Shown: positions 9,093-17,837, counted from the stretch's first letter. The stretch: DNA of 52,871 nucleotides from Desulfobacterales bacterium (GCA_018432925.1 JAHDSC010000096.1:1-52871); one strand, 5' to 3'. Made by a program: numbers and translations. Notes: generated by a model not told the origin, from the letters alone.

Positions 9093-10361
9093 TCAACTTA
9101 TTTTTAGCAGCTGATTCCAATTGGTTGTATAAGACGGGGAGCGTTTCCTGAAAACGGTTCGCCACCTTGAATTGTTCCGCAACCCTTCCGCGGCATATTT
9201 TAAAGATCCCGAACCGATGCTTGTATTAACGGCATCCAATGTTTTCATCAGGATCTTTGAACGTTGACGGTTTATAGGATCAAAAAGACTCGTTTGTAGC
9301 CGGTCTTCGGAAACAAGCTCATGGAACATGACGCCGGCTTTCTTATACTTTAATCCTTTTCTGTAGATTTTTCGCAGGCCATCGTGGGCATAACGGATCA
9401 ACTCCGAAGAATCAGATGTTGCGACAGGAAGTCGGACGGCTTCAAATTTGATATAAAAGCGTTTCTCAAAGCGGTTGGTCATCAGAAAAACCATCAGAAC
9501 ACCCGCTGCGGAATGTTCCTGCCTCAACTTTTCAGATCCACGGCTCGCATAAGCCGCTATCGCTTCCTTCAGTTCATCCGGGGATTCGATGGGTAACTTG
9601 AAAGACCGGGATACGGTGATTTCTTTTTTGCGAGGCGGACAATGCTCCAGAGAATAACAGGAAACTCCTCTGAGCTCCTGGAGTATTCGGGTTCCGACGA
9701 CCCCCATTTTGTTTTTGATCAGAGCGTCATCCGTGTCACGCAGTTGCAGCGCGGTGTTGATTCCGTTCATCCGGAGAAACCGGGCATATTGACGCCCGAT
9801 GCCCCAGACGTCCGCCACGTCGGTTATTTCAAGGGCTTTGTCCCGGAAGGGAGAATCGGTTAAATCCAGCACCCCAGCGGCTTTTTTGGATTTTTTGGCA
9901 ATTCGATTCGCAATTTTTGCCAGCGTCTTGGTTTCGGCGATTCCGATCGAGACGGGAATGCCGGTCCATCTTTTTATCGTGGATCGGATTCGGCGCCCGT
10001 AATTCGTCAAATCATAATGCGTGAAACCGGACAGATCCAGAAAGGCTTCATCGATGGAATAGATTTCAATATCCGGGGTGAATTGAGAAAGGGTCTGCAT
10101 GACCCTCTGTGACATGTCACCGTAAAGGGTGTAATTGGAAGAATAAACCTGAATCCCATGGGACTTGATCAGGTTCCGAATCTGAAATGCCGGTTCCCCC
10201 ATTTTAATGCCAAGGGCCTTGGTTTCGTTGGATCTGGCAATCGCGCACCCGTCATTATTGGAGAGCACGATAACCGGTCGTCCTTCCAGCTTCGGGTTGA
10301 ACACCCGTTCACAGGAAACATAGAAATTGTTACAATCGACAAGCGCGTAAACAGGCGACAT
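9093..10361 (-). CDS. umuC: DNA polymerase V catalytic subunit UmuC (Y-family)
   Basis: A translesion DNA polymerase. Starting at MSPVYALVDCNNFYVSCE gives 422 residues, the same as E. coli UmuC. Metal-binding residues are visible as D9 (LVDCNNFY) and D104-E105 (SIDEAF). The little-finger region and the C-terminal signature SPSYTTNWNQL are also present. It begins 20 bp after the umuD stop, on the same strand, forming a umuDC operon. An in-frame extension to 10418 would overlap umuD and adds no conserved sequence. It copies past lesions when complexed with cleaved UmuD, under SOS control in most bacteria. Confidence 0.95.
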   Translation of the reverse strand: MSPVYALVDCNNFYVSCERVFNPKLEGRPVIVLSNNDGCAIARSNETKALGIKMGEPAFQIRNLIKSHGIQVYSSNYTLYGDMSQRVMQTLSQFTPDIEIYSIDEAFLDLSGFTHYDLTNYGRRIRSTIKRWTGIPVSIGIAETKTLAKIANRIAKKSKKAAGVLDLTDSPFRDKALEITDVADVWGIGRQYARFLRMNGINTALQLRDTDDALIKNKMGVVGTRILQELRGVSCYSLEHCPPRKKEITVSRSFKLPIESPDELKEAIAAYASRGSEKLRQEHSAAGVLMVFLMTNRFEKRFYIKFEAVRLPVATSDSSELIRYAHDGLRKIYRKGLKYKKAGVMFHELVSEDRLQTSLFDPINRQRSKILMKTLDAVNTSIGSGSLKYAAEGLRNNSRWRTVFRKRSPSYTTNWNQLLKIS

Positions 10362-10381
10362 ATCAGACCGTCCGTTTATCA

Positions 10382-10864
10382 TCAAAGGGAATGGATTACG
10401 TTTGTGACAACCCCCCAAATTTCAAAGCTCATTTCTTCTTTTATCCGCAGGGGCTCGTAATTTGCGTTTTCGGGCATCAGAACAATTTTATCCTGAATCA
10501 TGCGGATCCGCTTTACCGTCAGTTCGCCGTCAACGACGGCAATCACGACTTTTTTATCCGCGGGATCGAGGGATCGGTCAACGATTAAAATGTCACCCGG
10601 ATGAATTCCGGCATTGATCATGGAATCCCCCGTGACCCGAACAAAGAACGTGGCGGCGGGATGTTTTATGAGATGCTTGTTCAGATCCAGTTTGCCTTCG
10701 ATATAATCCTCGGCGGGAGATGGAAAACCCGCTGGAACGGACACCATGAACAAGGGAAGTTCGTATTCCGTTGAAGGGTCCGGATAATATACGGCGTTTA
10801 TTTCCGAAGCCTTGATCATTCGGCGGTTCAATTGACATCCGTTGATTGTTTTTTTTATTTTCAT
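10382..10864 (-). CDS. umuD: UmuD, self-cleaving S24 peptidase-like subunit of Pol V
   Basis: A 160-residue LexA/UmuD-type protein. The predicted self-cleavage bond is Ala45-Gly46 (VPAGFPSPAEDY). The nucleophile is Ser81 (GDSM) and the general base Lys118 (GELTVKR). The Ser-Lys spacing of 37 residues equals that of E. coli UmuD (S60/K97). The N-terminal arm is about 20 residues longer than in E. coli. The first gene of umuDC, it should be activated by RecA filaments after DNA damage. A 33-bp inverted repeat lies 12 bp upstream of the start and may be its operator. Confidence 0.93.
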   Translation of the reverse strand: MKIKKTINGCQLNRRMIKASEINAVYYPDPSTEYELPLFMVSVPAGFPSPAEDYIEGKLDLNKHLIKHPAATFFVRVTGDSMINAGIHPGDILIVDRSLDPADKKVVIAVVDGELTVKRIRMIQDKIVLMPENANYEPLRIKEEMSFEIWGVVTNVIHSL

Positions 10865-10876
10865 AAATGCATCTTA

Positions 10877-10909
10877 CTGAATTTTTGCGATCGTGCCCAC
10901 AAAATTCAG
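10877..10909 (-). promoter_or_regulatory. 9-bp inverted repeat upstream of umuD (possible operator)
   Basis: CTGAATTTT (10877-10885) and AAAATTCAG (10901-10909) are perfect inverted copies separated by 15 bp, ending 12 bp before the umuD ATG. The CTG...CAG ends recall the ends of a LexA box, but the length and A/T-rich arms differ from the E. coli CTGT-N8-ACAG box. It could be the binding site of a damage regulator or a leader hairpin covering the start region. Confidence 0.45.
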
Positions 10910-10988
10910 CAACGCAGATATCCTGTAATCAAAAACGGCAACCCCCTGTCTTCGACACGGCCTCCTCACAAATTGATTTTCGTTCCCC

Positions 10989-11840
10989 TCAATCCGCTGT
11001 ACATTGTCGGATAACGATCCCGCCAACCGCCGCACCGATATCCTTTGAAATCACCGGGCATTTAATTTGCAGCAGACAAAAAATCTTTGAACCGGCATTG
11101 CTCAAACTTTCATAGTTTGCTTGTCCCTTGGCGATAACCAGGGGGGCTGCTTTGTAGATATCAATAAATTCCGGGCGGCACATGGACAGAATGGTACCGG
11201 GGGCATCCGCACCGTTATCAACAATTTCGGCCACGGAATCGACGCCCGCAGCGAGCGCGTCTTCCATCGTAGCATCATTTAGCGTGGGAGCTCCTTTTAC
11301 CACATAAATTACCGGTATCGGAAGCTGTTCGATCAGTATGCGGTCGAAAACGGTTTCTCCGGCATTGTCTGCCAAGAAAAGGACATGATCGGCGGATTGC
11401 AATTTTAACCGCAATGCGGCTCCGTCATCGATTTCATATTTCTGGTTTAAAACTTTTTCAACGGTTTCCCGGAGGTCATGGTGACGTTCCGAAACGCCAA
11501 AATCGATAATATTGCCGGCGATGCTGATTCGAATTGCCGTATCCAGGGGATCCTTGCTGCCGGAGACCAACTGCCGGAGCTTGGGGTAAAGGCCGAGCGC
11601 GGCTTGCGTGCTTGCATGTTTAATCTCTTGATAGGGATCCGTTGCTGAAATTTCATCCCTGACAATCCGATGCACCCGGCAGGCGATCTCCGGAGGAGTG
11701 ATTCCGGGACGAAGTTTTCCAAGGAGCGTCATGGTTTTGATGACGACCCGGTGTTGCCGGCTGAAACTTCCTCCTGCGAGCCTGGAAGCATGAAGGGCCT
11801 GTCGGATAAAGCATGGATAGCAATCAAGATATATTTTCAT
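10989..11840 (-). CDS. DUF89-family metal-dependent damage-control phosphatase
   Basis: A 283-residue DUF89 (ARMT1-like) protein of the short archaeal/bacterial type. The N-terminus MKIYLDCYPCFIRQAL with paired cysteines, the LFLADNAGETVFD motif and the late AKGQANYE motif are family hallmarks; Asp and Asn in these motifs bind the divalent metal. DUF89 proteins hydrolyse phosphate from damaged or side-product sugar phosphates and related metabolites. The substrate here cannot be told. It ends about 125 bp upstream of umuD on the same strand and may be read together with umuDC. The inverted repeat in that gap suggests umuDC also has its own control. Confidence 0.85.
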   Translation of the reverse strand: MKIYLDCYPCFIRQALHASRLAGGSFSRQHRVVIKTMTLLGKLRPGITPPEIACRVHRIVRDEISATDPYQEIKHASTQAALGLYPKLRQLVSGSKDPLDTAIRISIAGNIIDFGVSERHHDLRETVEKVLNQKYEIDDGAALRLKLQSADHVLFLADNAGETVFDRILIEQLPIPVIYVVKGAPTLNDATMEDALAAGVDSVAEIVDNGADAPGTILSMCRPEFIDIYKAAPLVIAKGQANYESLSNAGSKIFCLLQIKCPVISKDIGAAVGGIVIRQCTAD

Positions 11841-12208
11841 CCGGGCATCTGATGATCGGGTCTTTCAAAGGATTTTCAAAAACAGAGAATTCGTGCCGAG
11901 TGATAAAAAACCTTAGCAAAGATTGGATGCCTTGCCAAGTACGCCGAATAGGGAACGCAGGATCCGCCGTTGTCAAAGGACTTCCAGCCCATCCCTCGAT
12001 GCGGTGCTTGCGATTTGTCTTTTCAATCCGTCGGGATGACACCTGCGCCAGGGGCCGACGGTACTCTCCGCTCCCGCGAAAAACCATCGGCATTTGAGAA
12101 AGATTCGAAAGCTTCCCGAAAGAATCATGGGTTCCTTCGGTCACTCGCGTAATGATTCGATTTTTTAGAAGGGCATGAATCGAATGGACGTATCGGAAAT
12201 TCAAAGGC
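11841..12208. other. Gene-free spacer
   Basis: No ORF here has protein-like features. It holds the upstream region of the DUF89 gene on the left and the decayed end of a sensor gene on the right. No clear repeat, terminator or promoter was found. Confidence 0.5.
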
Positions 12209-12964
12209 TCACGGTTGTGAAAACAATAGATATTTTTTTCTTTCCTGGGTGATGCCGACGCAAGGAAATACATCGATTTTCTTTTTCTTGGCCATTTCGA
12301 CGAATTGCGTCCATGACCGGTTTCCCGCAACCTGCATATTCAGGCCCAGCCGCGCATTCAACAGGCAGACATAATCTTTCGCGATGCCCATATACTCCTT
12401 TTTATCCGTCATAAATTCAAAAGGAATAAATTCCGGATCGATTCCAAGCCGGATCACGGGATGCGCTTTGATCCACTTTTTTTCTTCATCCGTCAAATCG
12501 ATCGGCTCGACGGTATCCGAAAGGACAAGGACGTTGTCACCAAAGAAATCGTAATTGTTTTCCTGAAAATAGATGTTGATGAGTTTGAACAGGTAAGAAG
12601 ACGGGTCTTGTTTCATCCTTGCCAGATGATCATCGATCCGGCTGATCAGAAGCTGGTTTTTTGGCGCATGATTCGGAAATGCAAACCGCAGTTCGACCGG
12701 ATTGAAGATGATATCGGTTCGTTGAATGTCATATCGATTTTGGAAACGGTTGCCGAAAATCCGGTTGACCACCCCCGCATCGGCTTTTTTGTCATGCAAA
12801 ATTTCCAAGACCTGTTCATAATTGTCCAGCTCTACCAATTCATAATTCACAATGCCGAATTTTTCCAATAAAGGCACGATTCCGTTTTCGCTGCCATATT
12901 GATATTCAATATAAATATAATATGTTGTATGGTCTTTAGGGGGGGTGAAAACTCGAAAATGCAT
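12209..12964 (-). pseudogene. Truncated periplasmic-binding sensor protein (two SBP domains, cut at both ends)
   Basis: The 251-residue frame covers the last part of one substrate-binding domain (GIVPLLEKFGIVNYELV through FAFPNHAPKN). An SBP_bac_3 domain follows, starting at WIKAHPVIRLGID and continuing FIPFEFMT and ERKKYLLFSQP. In intact relatives this order precedes a membrane segment and a PAS, histidine-kinase or GGDEF output module. Here the second domain stops right after FSQP and the first domain lacks its N-terminal half and signal peptide. No output domain follows in any frame, so it is a relic of a sensor gene. Repeat copy A lies just beyond its 5' end. Confidence 0.7.
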
Positions 12965-13060
12965 CCCTTCGAGTCCGTGGACCGCAGGTTTGGATGCAGC
13001 CGGGCCCCCCGAACATTTCAGGGAGTCCGGTGCTTTCGACGGAAGTTGATTTTAAAGGTG

Positions 13061-13196
13061 AAGTGATTTCAAAACCGGTTCCCGGGTCCGATTCCCGTGT
13101 CGGGGCAAGGCGATAAATTCTCAAAACACGCAATTTATTCATGTGGTTGGAGGTATCGCCCCGCCTTGATCGTTTGCCGGATGGAAGGTTTTGGAG
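13061..13196. repeat. Dispersed intergenic repeat, copy A
   Basis: One of three related blocks of about 135 bp (others at 13811-13944 and 20888-21023), all in the same orientation. Shared landmarks, in order, are AAGTGATTTCAAAA, a variable G/C-rich part, GGCGATAAATTCTCAAAACA, AATTTATTCATG, GTTGG, and near the end GATGGAAGGTTTTGGA. The minus strand reads MNKLRVLRIYRLA at the matching position. Copies differ in the middle, as expected of an old intergenic element. Confidence 0.65.
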
Positions 13197-13207
13197 TCTC
13201 CGGCGGA

Positions 13208-13783
13208 TTATCTGCCGATCGAAAAAAAGATGCAGTTACCGGTACCCGGTTCGCAGAATCGGAACATTAAATGCGCATTTTCCCGGTAATATTTTCCATA
13301 TCGGTATATGTGCGGGTATCTTTTTGCGTAAGCATCCCATTGTTCCCATGACCTCCAATGCCCGTGATATTCATATCGGCGCCTGTCATAGTCATGGTAC
13401 TGGTATTGACGGTGCCTGTCATACGGGCTTTCTCTGTATCCGCGATGTTGATGGTAATCCGAACGTTTCGGGTAGTCCCGACGGCCATGGATATTCTGTT
13501 CTTTTCCGTGTTTCAAGACCTCCCGTTTTTGTTCCATCTGATGTTTTTGTAAATCGCGTTTCTGCTGCTGGTGTTGCTTGAGATTTTCCCGCTTCATTTT
13601 CCCCTGGTGTTTTTGATATTCCTTGGCCTGTTCTTTCGGTTTCTGCCATTCACCCTGCCTGTCTTTTCCTTTGAATTCCTTGCCGGCAAAAGCCGGAGAG
13701 GTTGTAAGGATGAAAAATCCGAATAGACAAAAAGTTGCTACCGAAAACAGAAATATTGAAATTTTGCTGTGTTTTTCGCTCAT
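13208..13783 (-). CDS. Exported Lys/Gln- and Tyr/His/Arg-rich protein of unknown function
   Basis: The start is placed at the ATG at 13781-13783, which has GGAGG eight bases upstream. It gives 191 residues. The N-terminus (MSEKHSKISIFLFS..., ending TSPAFA) is a clear Sec signal peptide. The mature part has a Lys/Gln/His-rich stretch (KHQGKMKRENLKQHQQQKR), then a region dense in Tyr, Arg and His, and ends with a two-Cys tail CEPGTGNC. No domain is recognisable. The composition suggests a basic, flexible envelope protein able to bind polyanions or metals. It sits between repeat copies A and B. Confidence 0.65.
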   Translation of the reverse strand: MSEKHSKISIFLFSVATFCLFGFFILTTSPAFAGKEFKGKDRQGEWQKPKEQAKEYQKHQGKMKRENLKQHQQQKRDLQKHQMEQKREVLKHGKEQNIHGRRDYPKRSDYHQHRGYRESPYDRHRQYQYHDYDRRRYEYHGHWRSWEQWDAYAKRYPHIYRYGKYYRENAHLMFRFCEPGTGNCIFFSIGR

Positions 13784-13810
13784 GTTTATGCCTCCGAGTG
13801 AAATGGATAA

Positions 13811-13944
13811 AGGTGATTTCAAAAGCTCTCCCTGCTTCTGATTTTTGTGCCGGGCGAAGCGTTCAATCTTCAAAACACTTAATGTATTCATGGAGTTGAA
13901 TTTCTCGCCCCCCCATGGATCGTAAACTCGATGGAAGATTTTAA
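13811..13944. repeat. Dispersed intergenic repeat, copy B
   Basis: Aligns with copies A and C: AGGTGATTTCAAAA, then GGGCGAAGCGTTCAATCTTC, AAAACACTTAATGTATTCATG, GTTGAA, and CGATGGAAGATTTT near the end. The minus strand reads MNTLSVLKIERFA where A reads MNKLRVLRIYRLA. It lies just upstream (5') of the exported protein gene at 13208-13783. Confidence 0.65.
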
Positions 13945-14090
13945 AACAACTTTTAAAAAATTAGACGATTACCGCCCGGGAAAAGATTACCTTAATTTAT
14001 GAAACGATACCATAAACAAATCATTATTTCCATTTATGGGCCTGGAACGACTTCTCTGTCTAAGAGTCTTCGAATCCGTCACCGGTTTGA

Positions 14091-14351
14091 ATGGGGATGC
14101 AACGAATATTACACGAAAAATCCACCCGGCTTTCCGCATTCGATTTGAAGGAGAACCAAAAACATGGAAAAGAGGTAAGAAAGGAAGAGCAAAAAGCCGG
14201 AGAAGAAGCGGAGCGGGAGGCACGAAAAGATCAGGAAGAGGCGGTGCGGGAAGATCGCAAACGATATGAGGAGGACCTGCGAGAATCTCGAAAAAAAGAA
14301 CAAGAGATGGAGCGTGAAGCAAGGAAGAAATGGAAGGAAATGAAAAGGTAA
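14091..14351 (+). CDS. Glu/Lys/Arg-rich coiled-coil protein, possibly a gene fragment
   Basis: An 86-residue frame whose last 60 residues are almost entirely Glu, Lys, Arg and Gln, with EREARK occurring twice. This should form a continuous charged helix. There is no signal peptide and only a weak ribosome-binding site. Charged repeat tails like this are often the mature part of exported proteins, so this may be the 3' remnant of such a gene. The low-complexity composition makes a chance ORF unlikely but not impossible. Confidence 0.4.
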   Translation: MGMQRILHEKSTRLSAFDLKENQKHGKEVRKEEQKAGEEAEREARKDQEEAVREDRKRYEEDLRESRKKEQEMEREARKKWKEMKR

Positions 14352-14697
14352 TCGCGGGGGAAGAACTAATGGCTGAATGGTATCCAATCGATACGGACTC
14401 CTATGGGCGAAAAAATCCGAGGTTTATCCCGGGTATTTTACCCCATGGAATTGCCCGACACCGTGCATTGTAAAAAAGCGTTTATCCGGCCTGAACGATT
14501 CGACGGTAGGCATTATTTTAATTTCCATGCGAACCGGAGCAATTGAAGATTCCGATTTACCGATTCAATCCAGCCGTATTTTTTCCCTGTGCAAAATGTG
14601 GCACCGGATTTCGTTTTTCGTTTGAGAATAACTCGTCCCATCAGCACTCCGAGCCTTTTTTACCGTTTTAAAATCATACTGGCCATCCATGAATAAA

Positions 14698-14731
14698 CCT
14701 GATATATTTTAAGTGATTTATATATATCAGG
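14698..14731 (+). promoter_or_regulatory. 10-bp inverted repeat upstream of the AOR gene (possible operator)
   Basis: CCTGATATAT (14698-14707) and ATATATCAGG (14722-14731) are perfect inverted copies separated by 14 bp, in an A/T-rich patch about 280 bp before the AOR start. The rest of 14352-15011 contains no convincing gene. The arrangement suits a dimeric regulator site for the AOR cluster, but no promoter elements could be assigned with confidence. Confidence 0.4.
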
Positions 14732-15011
14732 AAATGTGATTTCCAATATACAAACAAACAGAAAAATTTCAGTCTTTATGATCATCCTCTCATCCGGTTA
14801 AGACTCATGATTTTTGAGGGGCCGACTCGCCACCTTACCTTCGATTGCAGGATTTATCGCGTATCCGGGTCGTTTTGGGACAATTTGCGGCCCGGATTGG
14901 ACCGACTGTAAAACGGAATGTCGTTTTTCCCGATCGATAATAGTTTGATCCGCCTTGCAACTTTAACGACCGGCTGGAAAAGCCGGGCATTCAAACACAA
15001 GGAGGTTCGCC

Positions 15012-16748
15012 GTGGATAAAATTTTGAGGATTCATATGGGGCCGGACAAGGACCCCGTCTGCACCGAGACACCTTTGGGTGACTATGCCGGACTGGGCGG
15101 CAGGGCCATGACCTCGACGATCATATCCAAAGAGGTTCCCCCGATGTGCCATCCGCTTGGAGCCGACAACAAGCTCGTTATCGCGCCCGGACTTCTCAGC
15201 GGCACCAGCGCCGCGATGTCGGGACGCATTTCCGTGGGTTGCAAGAGTCCGCTGACCGGTGGAATCAAGGAGGCCAACGCCGGCGGCCAGGGATCTCAGG
15301 TTCTGGCCCGCCTGGGATATGCGGCCATCATCATCGAGGGAAAACCAAAAAAAGACGTCCTCTATAAAGTGGTAATCGACCGGAACGGCGCAAGGATCAT
15401 CGAGGATAACAGCCTGCGCATGATGGGCAATTACGATCTGGTTGAAAAGATCAAACAGGAATACGACACCGCCACCGCGTGCATTTCCATCGGCCCGGCC
15501 GGAGAAATGAAGCTGGCGGCCGCTACGGTGGCGATCACAGACACGGATTTCCACCCTGCCCGCCATGCAGGCCGCGGAGGCGTAGGGGCCGTAATGGGTG
15601 CCAAGGGAGTAAAAGTGATCGTACTCGATGACACCGGGATGAAAATGCGCGAGCCGAAAGATCCTGAAAAATTCAGGGCCGCCAACAAAAAATTCGTCGA
15701 GGGTCTGAAAAGTCATCCCGTTACCGGTCAGGCCCTTCCTGCTTACGGTACGAACGTTTTGACCAACATTATCAACGAGGCCGGGGCGTATCCGACAAAA
15801 AATTTCATGTGGGGCCGGTTTGACAATTGTTCCAGGATCAGCGGGGAAACCGAGGCCGAGACCGAAACAAGGCGAGGCGGAAAGGCCACCCACGGATGTC
15901 ATCGGGGATGCGTGATCCAGTGCTCCGGAATTTATATGGATAAGGACGGCCATTATCTGAGCAAACAGCCGGAATATGAAACGGTCTGGGCACACGGCGG
16001 CAACTGCGGGATCGACGATCTGGACGCCATTGCCATGCTCGATCGTCTGGATGACGATTTCGGGCTGGACACCATTGAAATGGGCGCAACCATCGCCGTG
16101 GCCATGGAAGCCGGGATTGCCGAGTTCGGTGATGCTCAGGCGGCAATCAACCTGATCAAGGAAGTGGGAAAAGGCACCCCGCTCGGACGCATTCTGGGAA
16201 GCGGCGCGGCCGTAACCGGCAAGGTGTTCGGCGTTGAAAGAGTGCCGGTTGTCAAAGGTCAGGCCCTTCCGGCCTATGACCCACGCGCCGTGCAGGGCAT
16301 CGGCGTCACTTACGCCACAAGTCCCATGGGCGCGGATCACACCTCCGGCTACGCGGTGACCGCCAACATTCTGGGCGTGGGCGGCAAGGTGGATCCCCTG
16401 TCTTCCAAAGGACAGGTGGAACTGTCCCGGAACCTTCAGATTGCAACGGCTGCCGTGGATTCCACCGGCATGTGCCTGTTTATCGCTTTTGCCGTCCTGG
16501 ACCAGCCGGAAACCTTTCAGGCCCTGATCGATATGATCAATTCTTTTTACGGCATGAATCTGACGGCCGACGGCGTGGCCGAACTGGGAAAAACCGTGCT
16601 CAAGTCGGAAAGGGATTTCAATGCCAGGGCGGGGTTTACTTCCAAGAATGACCGTTTGCCCGAATTTTACAAGAAGGAAGTCCTGCCGCCTCACAATGTT
16701 ACCTTCCAGGTGACCGACGAGGAACTCGACGAGGTGTTCAACTGGTAA
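15012..16748 (+). CDS. Aldehyde:ferredoxin oxidoreductase family protein (tungsten-type)
   Basis: A 578-residue AOR-family enzyme starting at GTG with GGAGG seven bases upstream. The N-terminal pterin-binding domain is recognisable from LGDYAGLGGRAM and the 'GKSPLTGG..EAN.GG' region. The 4Fe-4S cluster ligands appear as C296-x3-C300-x3-C304 (GCHRGCVIQC) and C488 (STGMC). This C-x3-C-x3-C spacing differs from the C-x2-C-x3-C of Pyrococcus AOR and resembles the YdhV-like branch. Such cytoplasmic enzymes use a W- or Mo-bis-pterin to interconvert acids and aldehydes or related substrates with ferredoxin. The substrate cannot be told. Genes for a beta-grasp-like protein, MoaD-like and E1-like proteins follow, consistent with dedicated cofactor assembly. 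Confidence 0.9.
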   Translation: MDKILRIHMGPDKDPVCTETPLGDYAGLGGRAMTSTIISKEVPPMCHPLGADNKLVIAPGLLSGTSAAMSGRISVGCKSPLTGGIKEANAGGQGSQVLARLGYAAIIIEGKPKKDVLYKVVIDRNGARIIEDNSLRMMGNYDLVEKIKQEYDTATACISIGPAGEMKLAAATVAITDTDFHPARHAGRGGVGAVMGAKGVKVIVLDDTGMKMREPKDPEKFRAANKKFVEGLKSHPVTGQALPAYGTNVLTNIINEAGAYPTKNFMWGRFDNCSRISGETEAETETRRGGKATHGCHRGCVIQCSGIYMDKDGHYLSKQPEYETVWAHGGNCGIDDLDAIAMLDRLDDDFGLDTIEMGATIAVAMEAGIAEFGDAQAAINLIKEVGKGTPLGRILGSGAAVTGKVFGVERVPVVKGQALPAYDPRAVQGIGVTYATSPMGADHTSGYAVTANILGVGGKVDPLSSKGQVELSRNLQIATAAVDSTGMCLFIAFAVLDQPETFQALIDMINSFYGMNLTADGVAELGKTVLKSERDFNARAGFTSKNDRLPEFYKKEVLPPHNVTFQVTDEELDEVFNW

Positions 16749-16818
16749 AAGATTCGATCGGTACGGGAGAGTCCCAGGACTCTCCTTTTAATGGTCCTTT
16801 GATGGCGGAGTCCGGCAA

Positions 16819-17436
16819 ATGGCCCTGAAACATTCTTCTCTCATCGAATTGCGGCTGACGGTCGGACCACAGGCTGTCTCCTGTTTTTATCCCCTGCTGT
16901 CCAGCGGATTCATGATTCGCGTTCAGGTGGGATGCAGTATTCACGACCTGCTGCGCGACCAGCTGGGCATCGATGGAAAGCTAGTGGAAACGCATATCCA
17001 GACGGTTTTTCTCAACGGCAAGGCGGTCGATGACTTGCATCAAAGCATCATTGAAGACGGCTGCGTCCTGTCTCTATCCGGCGCTTTGCCCGGAATGGTC
17101 GGAGCGGCCTTTCGAAAATCCGGTTTTTATGCCGGCTTTCGCGAGGCGGTTTCATTTCGGAATAATAAAGCCCCTGTTTCCGGGCCGCGGCCGGGGAGCC
17201 TGAGGGTAAAGCTGTTTAACCTGACCGGACCGACGATCGGTCCTTTTTTTCTGAGACATGGAATTGAAATTGCCGGCACCGAACTGGAAGAAGTTTTTCA
17301 GACCTGTGCCGATACGCTATCGGATGGCTTGCGGAGTGTAAAAATAAATGGGAGGGAATCCACATCGAAAGGACTCCGCGCGTTGGATCTGAAGCACCGG
17401 TCGATCCGTTTGTTTGTGGAAGCGTCGATGGATTAG
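16819..17436 (+). CDS. AOR-cluster conserved hypothetical protein with beta-grasp-like N-terminal half
   Basis: A 205-residue protein starting 70 bp after the AOR gene, with GGAG upstream of its ATG. The segment 'VGCSIHDLLRDQLGI...TVFLNGKAVDD...IIEDGCVLSLSG' has the strand-helix-strand pattern and the 'NGK..DD....DG..L.L' rhythm of MoaD/ThiS beta-grasp proteins, but lacks their C-terminal Gly-Gly. It continues into a second domain of unknown type. There is no signal peptide or membrane segment. Its position between AOR and the MoaD- and E1-like genes suggests a role in AOR maturation; this is inference. Confidence 0.65.
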   Translation: MALKHSSLIELRLTVGPQAVSCFYPLLSSGFMIRVQVGCSIHDLLRDQLGIDGKLVETHIQTVFLNGKAVDDLHQSIIEDGCVLSLSGALPGMVGAAFRKSGFYAGFREAVSFRNNKAPVSGPRPGSLRVKLFNLTGPTIGPFFLRHGIEIAGTELEEVFQTCADTLSDGLRSVKINGRESTSKGLRALDLKHRSIRLFVEASMD

Positions 17437-17501
17437 CAGGCGGTTGAAAAACCGCACATCCTGATTCCTGGTTTTCAAAGGCCGCATCGAAGGACAAGCG
17501 A

Positions 17502-17741
17502 TTATCCTCCGCCTATGGGAGGGAAAACCCCCAGGCGGTCCTCAGCCTTGAGAACGGCATCCAATTCGGCATGAACACCGTTGATGAAAATCAGCCTGGC
17601 CTGATCCGGCGGCACGTTCCATTCCCGGAGCAGCTCCCGTACCGCAATTCCTTCCGGAACTTCGATCCACGGCTCTTTTCCTCTGATTTCATCCGGAAGA
17701 TACCGAGTCAGGGAAGCATACAGATGAACCTGGATTTTCAT
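17502..17741 (-). CDS. MoaD-like ubiquitin-fold sulfur carrier
   Basis: A 79-residue protein with start MKIQVHLYASLTRYLP, GGAGG eight bases before the ATG, and the C-terminal tail FPPIGGG. MoaD/ThiS carriers need a terminal Gly-Gly, which E1-like enzymes adenylate before it is turned into a thiocarboxylate for molybdopterin synthesis. Unlike its neighbours it lies on the minus strand, convergent with the gene at 16819-17436 and divergent from the E1-like gene at 17838. It therefore needs its own promoter. The location inside the AOR cluster points to tungsto- or molybdopterin assembly. Confidence 0.85.
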   Translation of the reverse strand: MKIQVHLYASLTRYLPDEIRGKEPWIEVPEGIAVRELLREWNVPPDQARLIFINGVHAELDAVLKAEDRLGVFPPIGGG

Positions 17742-17837
17742 TACGAACCTCCAAAAGAACTTCAGGCGAGCCGTCCTGGATTTCGAATCAAGCTTATTAT
17801 GCGATTCGCTTTTTCGCAATAGGATTTGGACCAACGG

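Noticed and set aside
10362..10418. Upstream in-frame start giving a 441-residue UmuC
   Set aside because: It overlaps umuD and adds sequence absent from the family; the start at 10361 gives the standard 422 residues.
11824..12330. 168-codon minus-strand ORF next to the relic sensor
   Set aside because: No recognisable domain and it overlaps the end of the sensor relic in another frame.
13085..13110. T-arm-like bases within repeat copy A, suggesting a tRNA
   Set aside because: No acceptor, D or anticodon stems can be drawn, and the other repeat copies lack the match.
14991..16694. 567-codon minus-strand ORF antisense to the AOR gene
   Set aside because: Mirror frame of a clear AOR gene in G+C-biased codons; no domain, no RBS.
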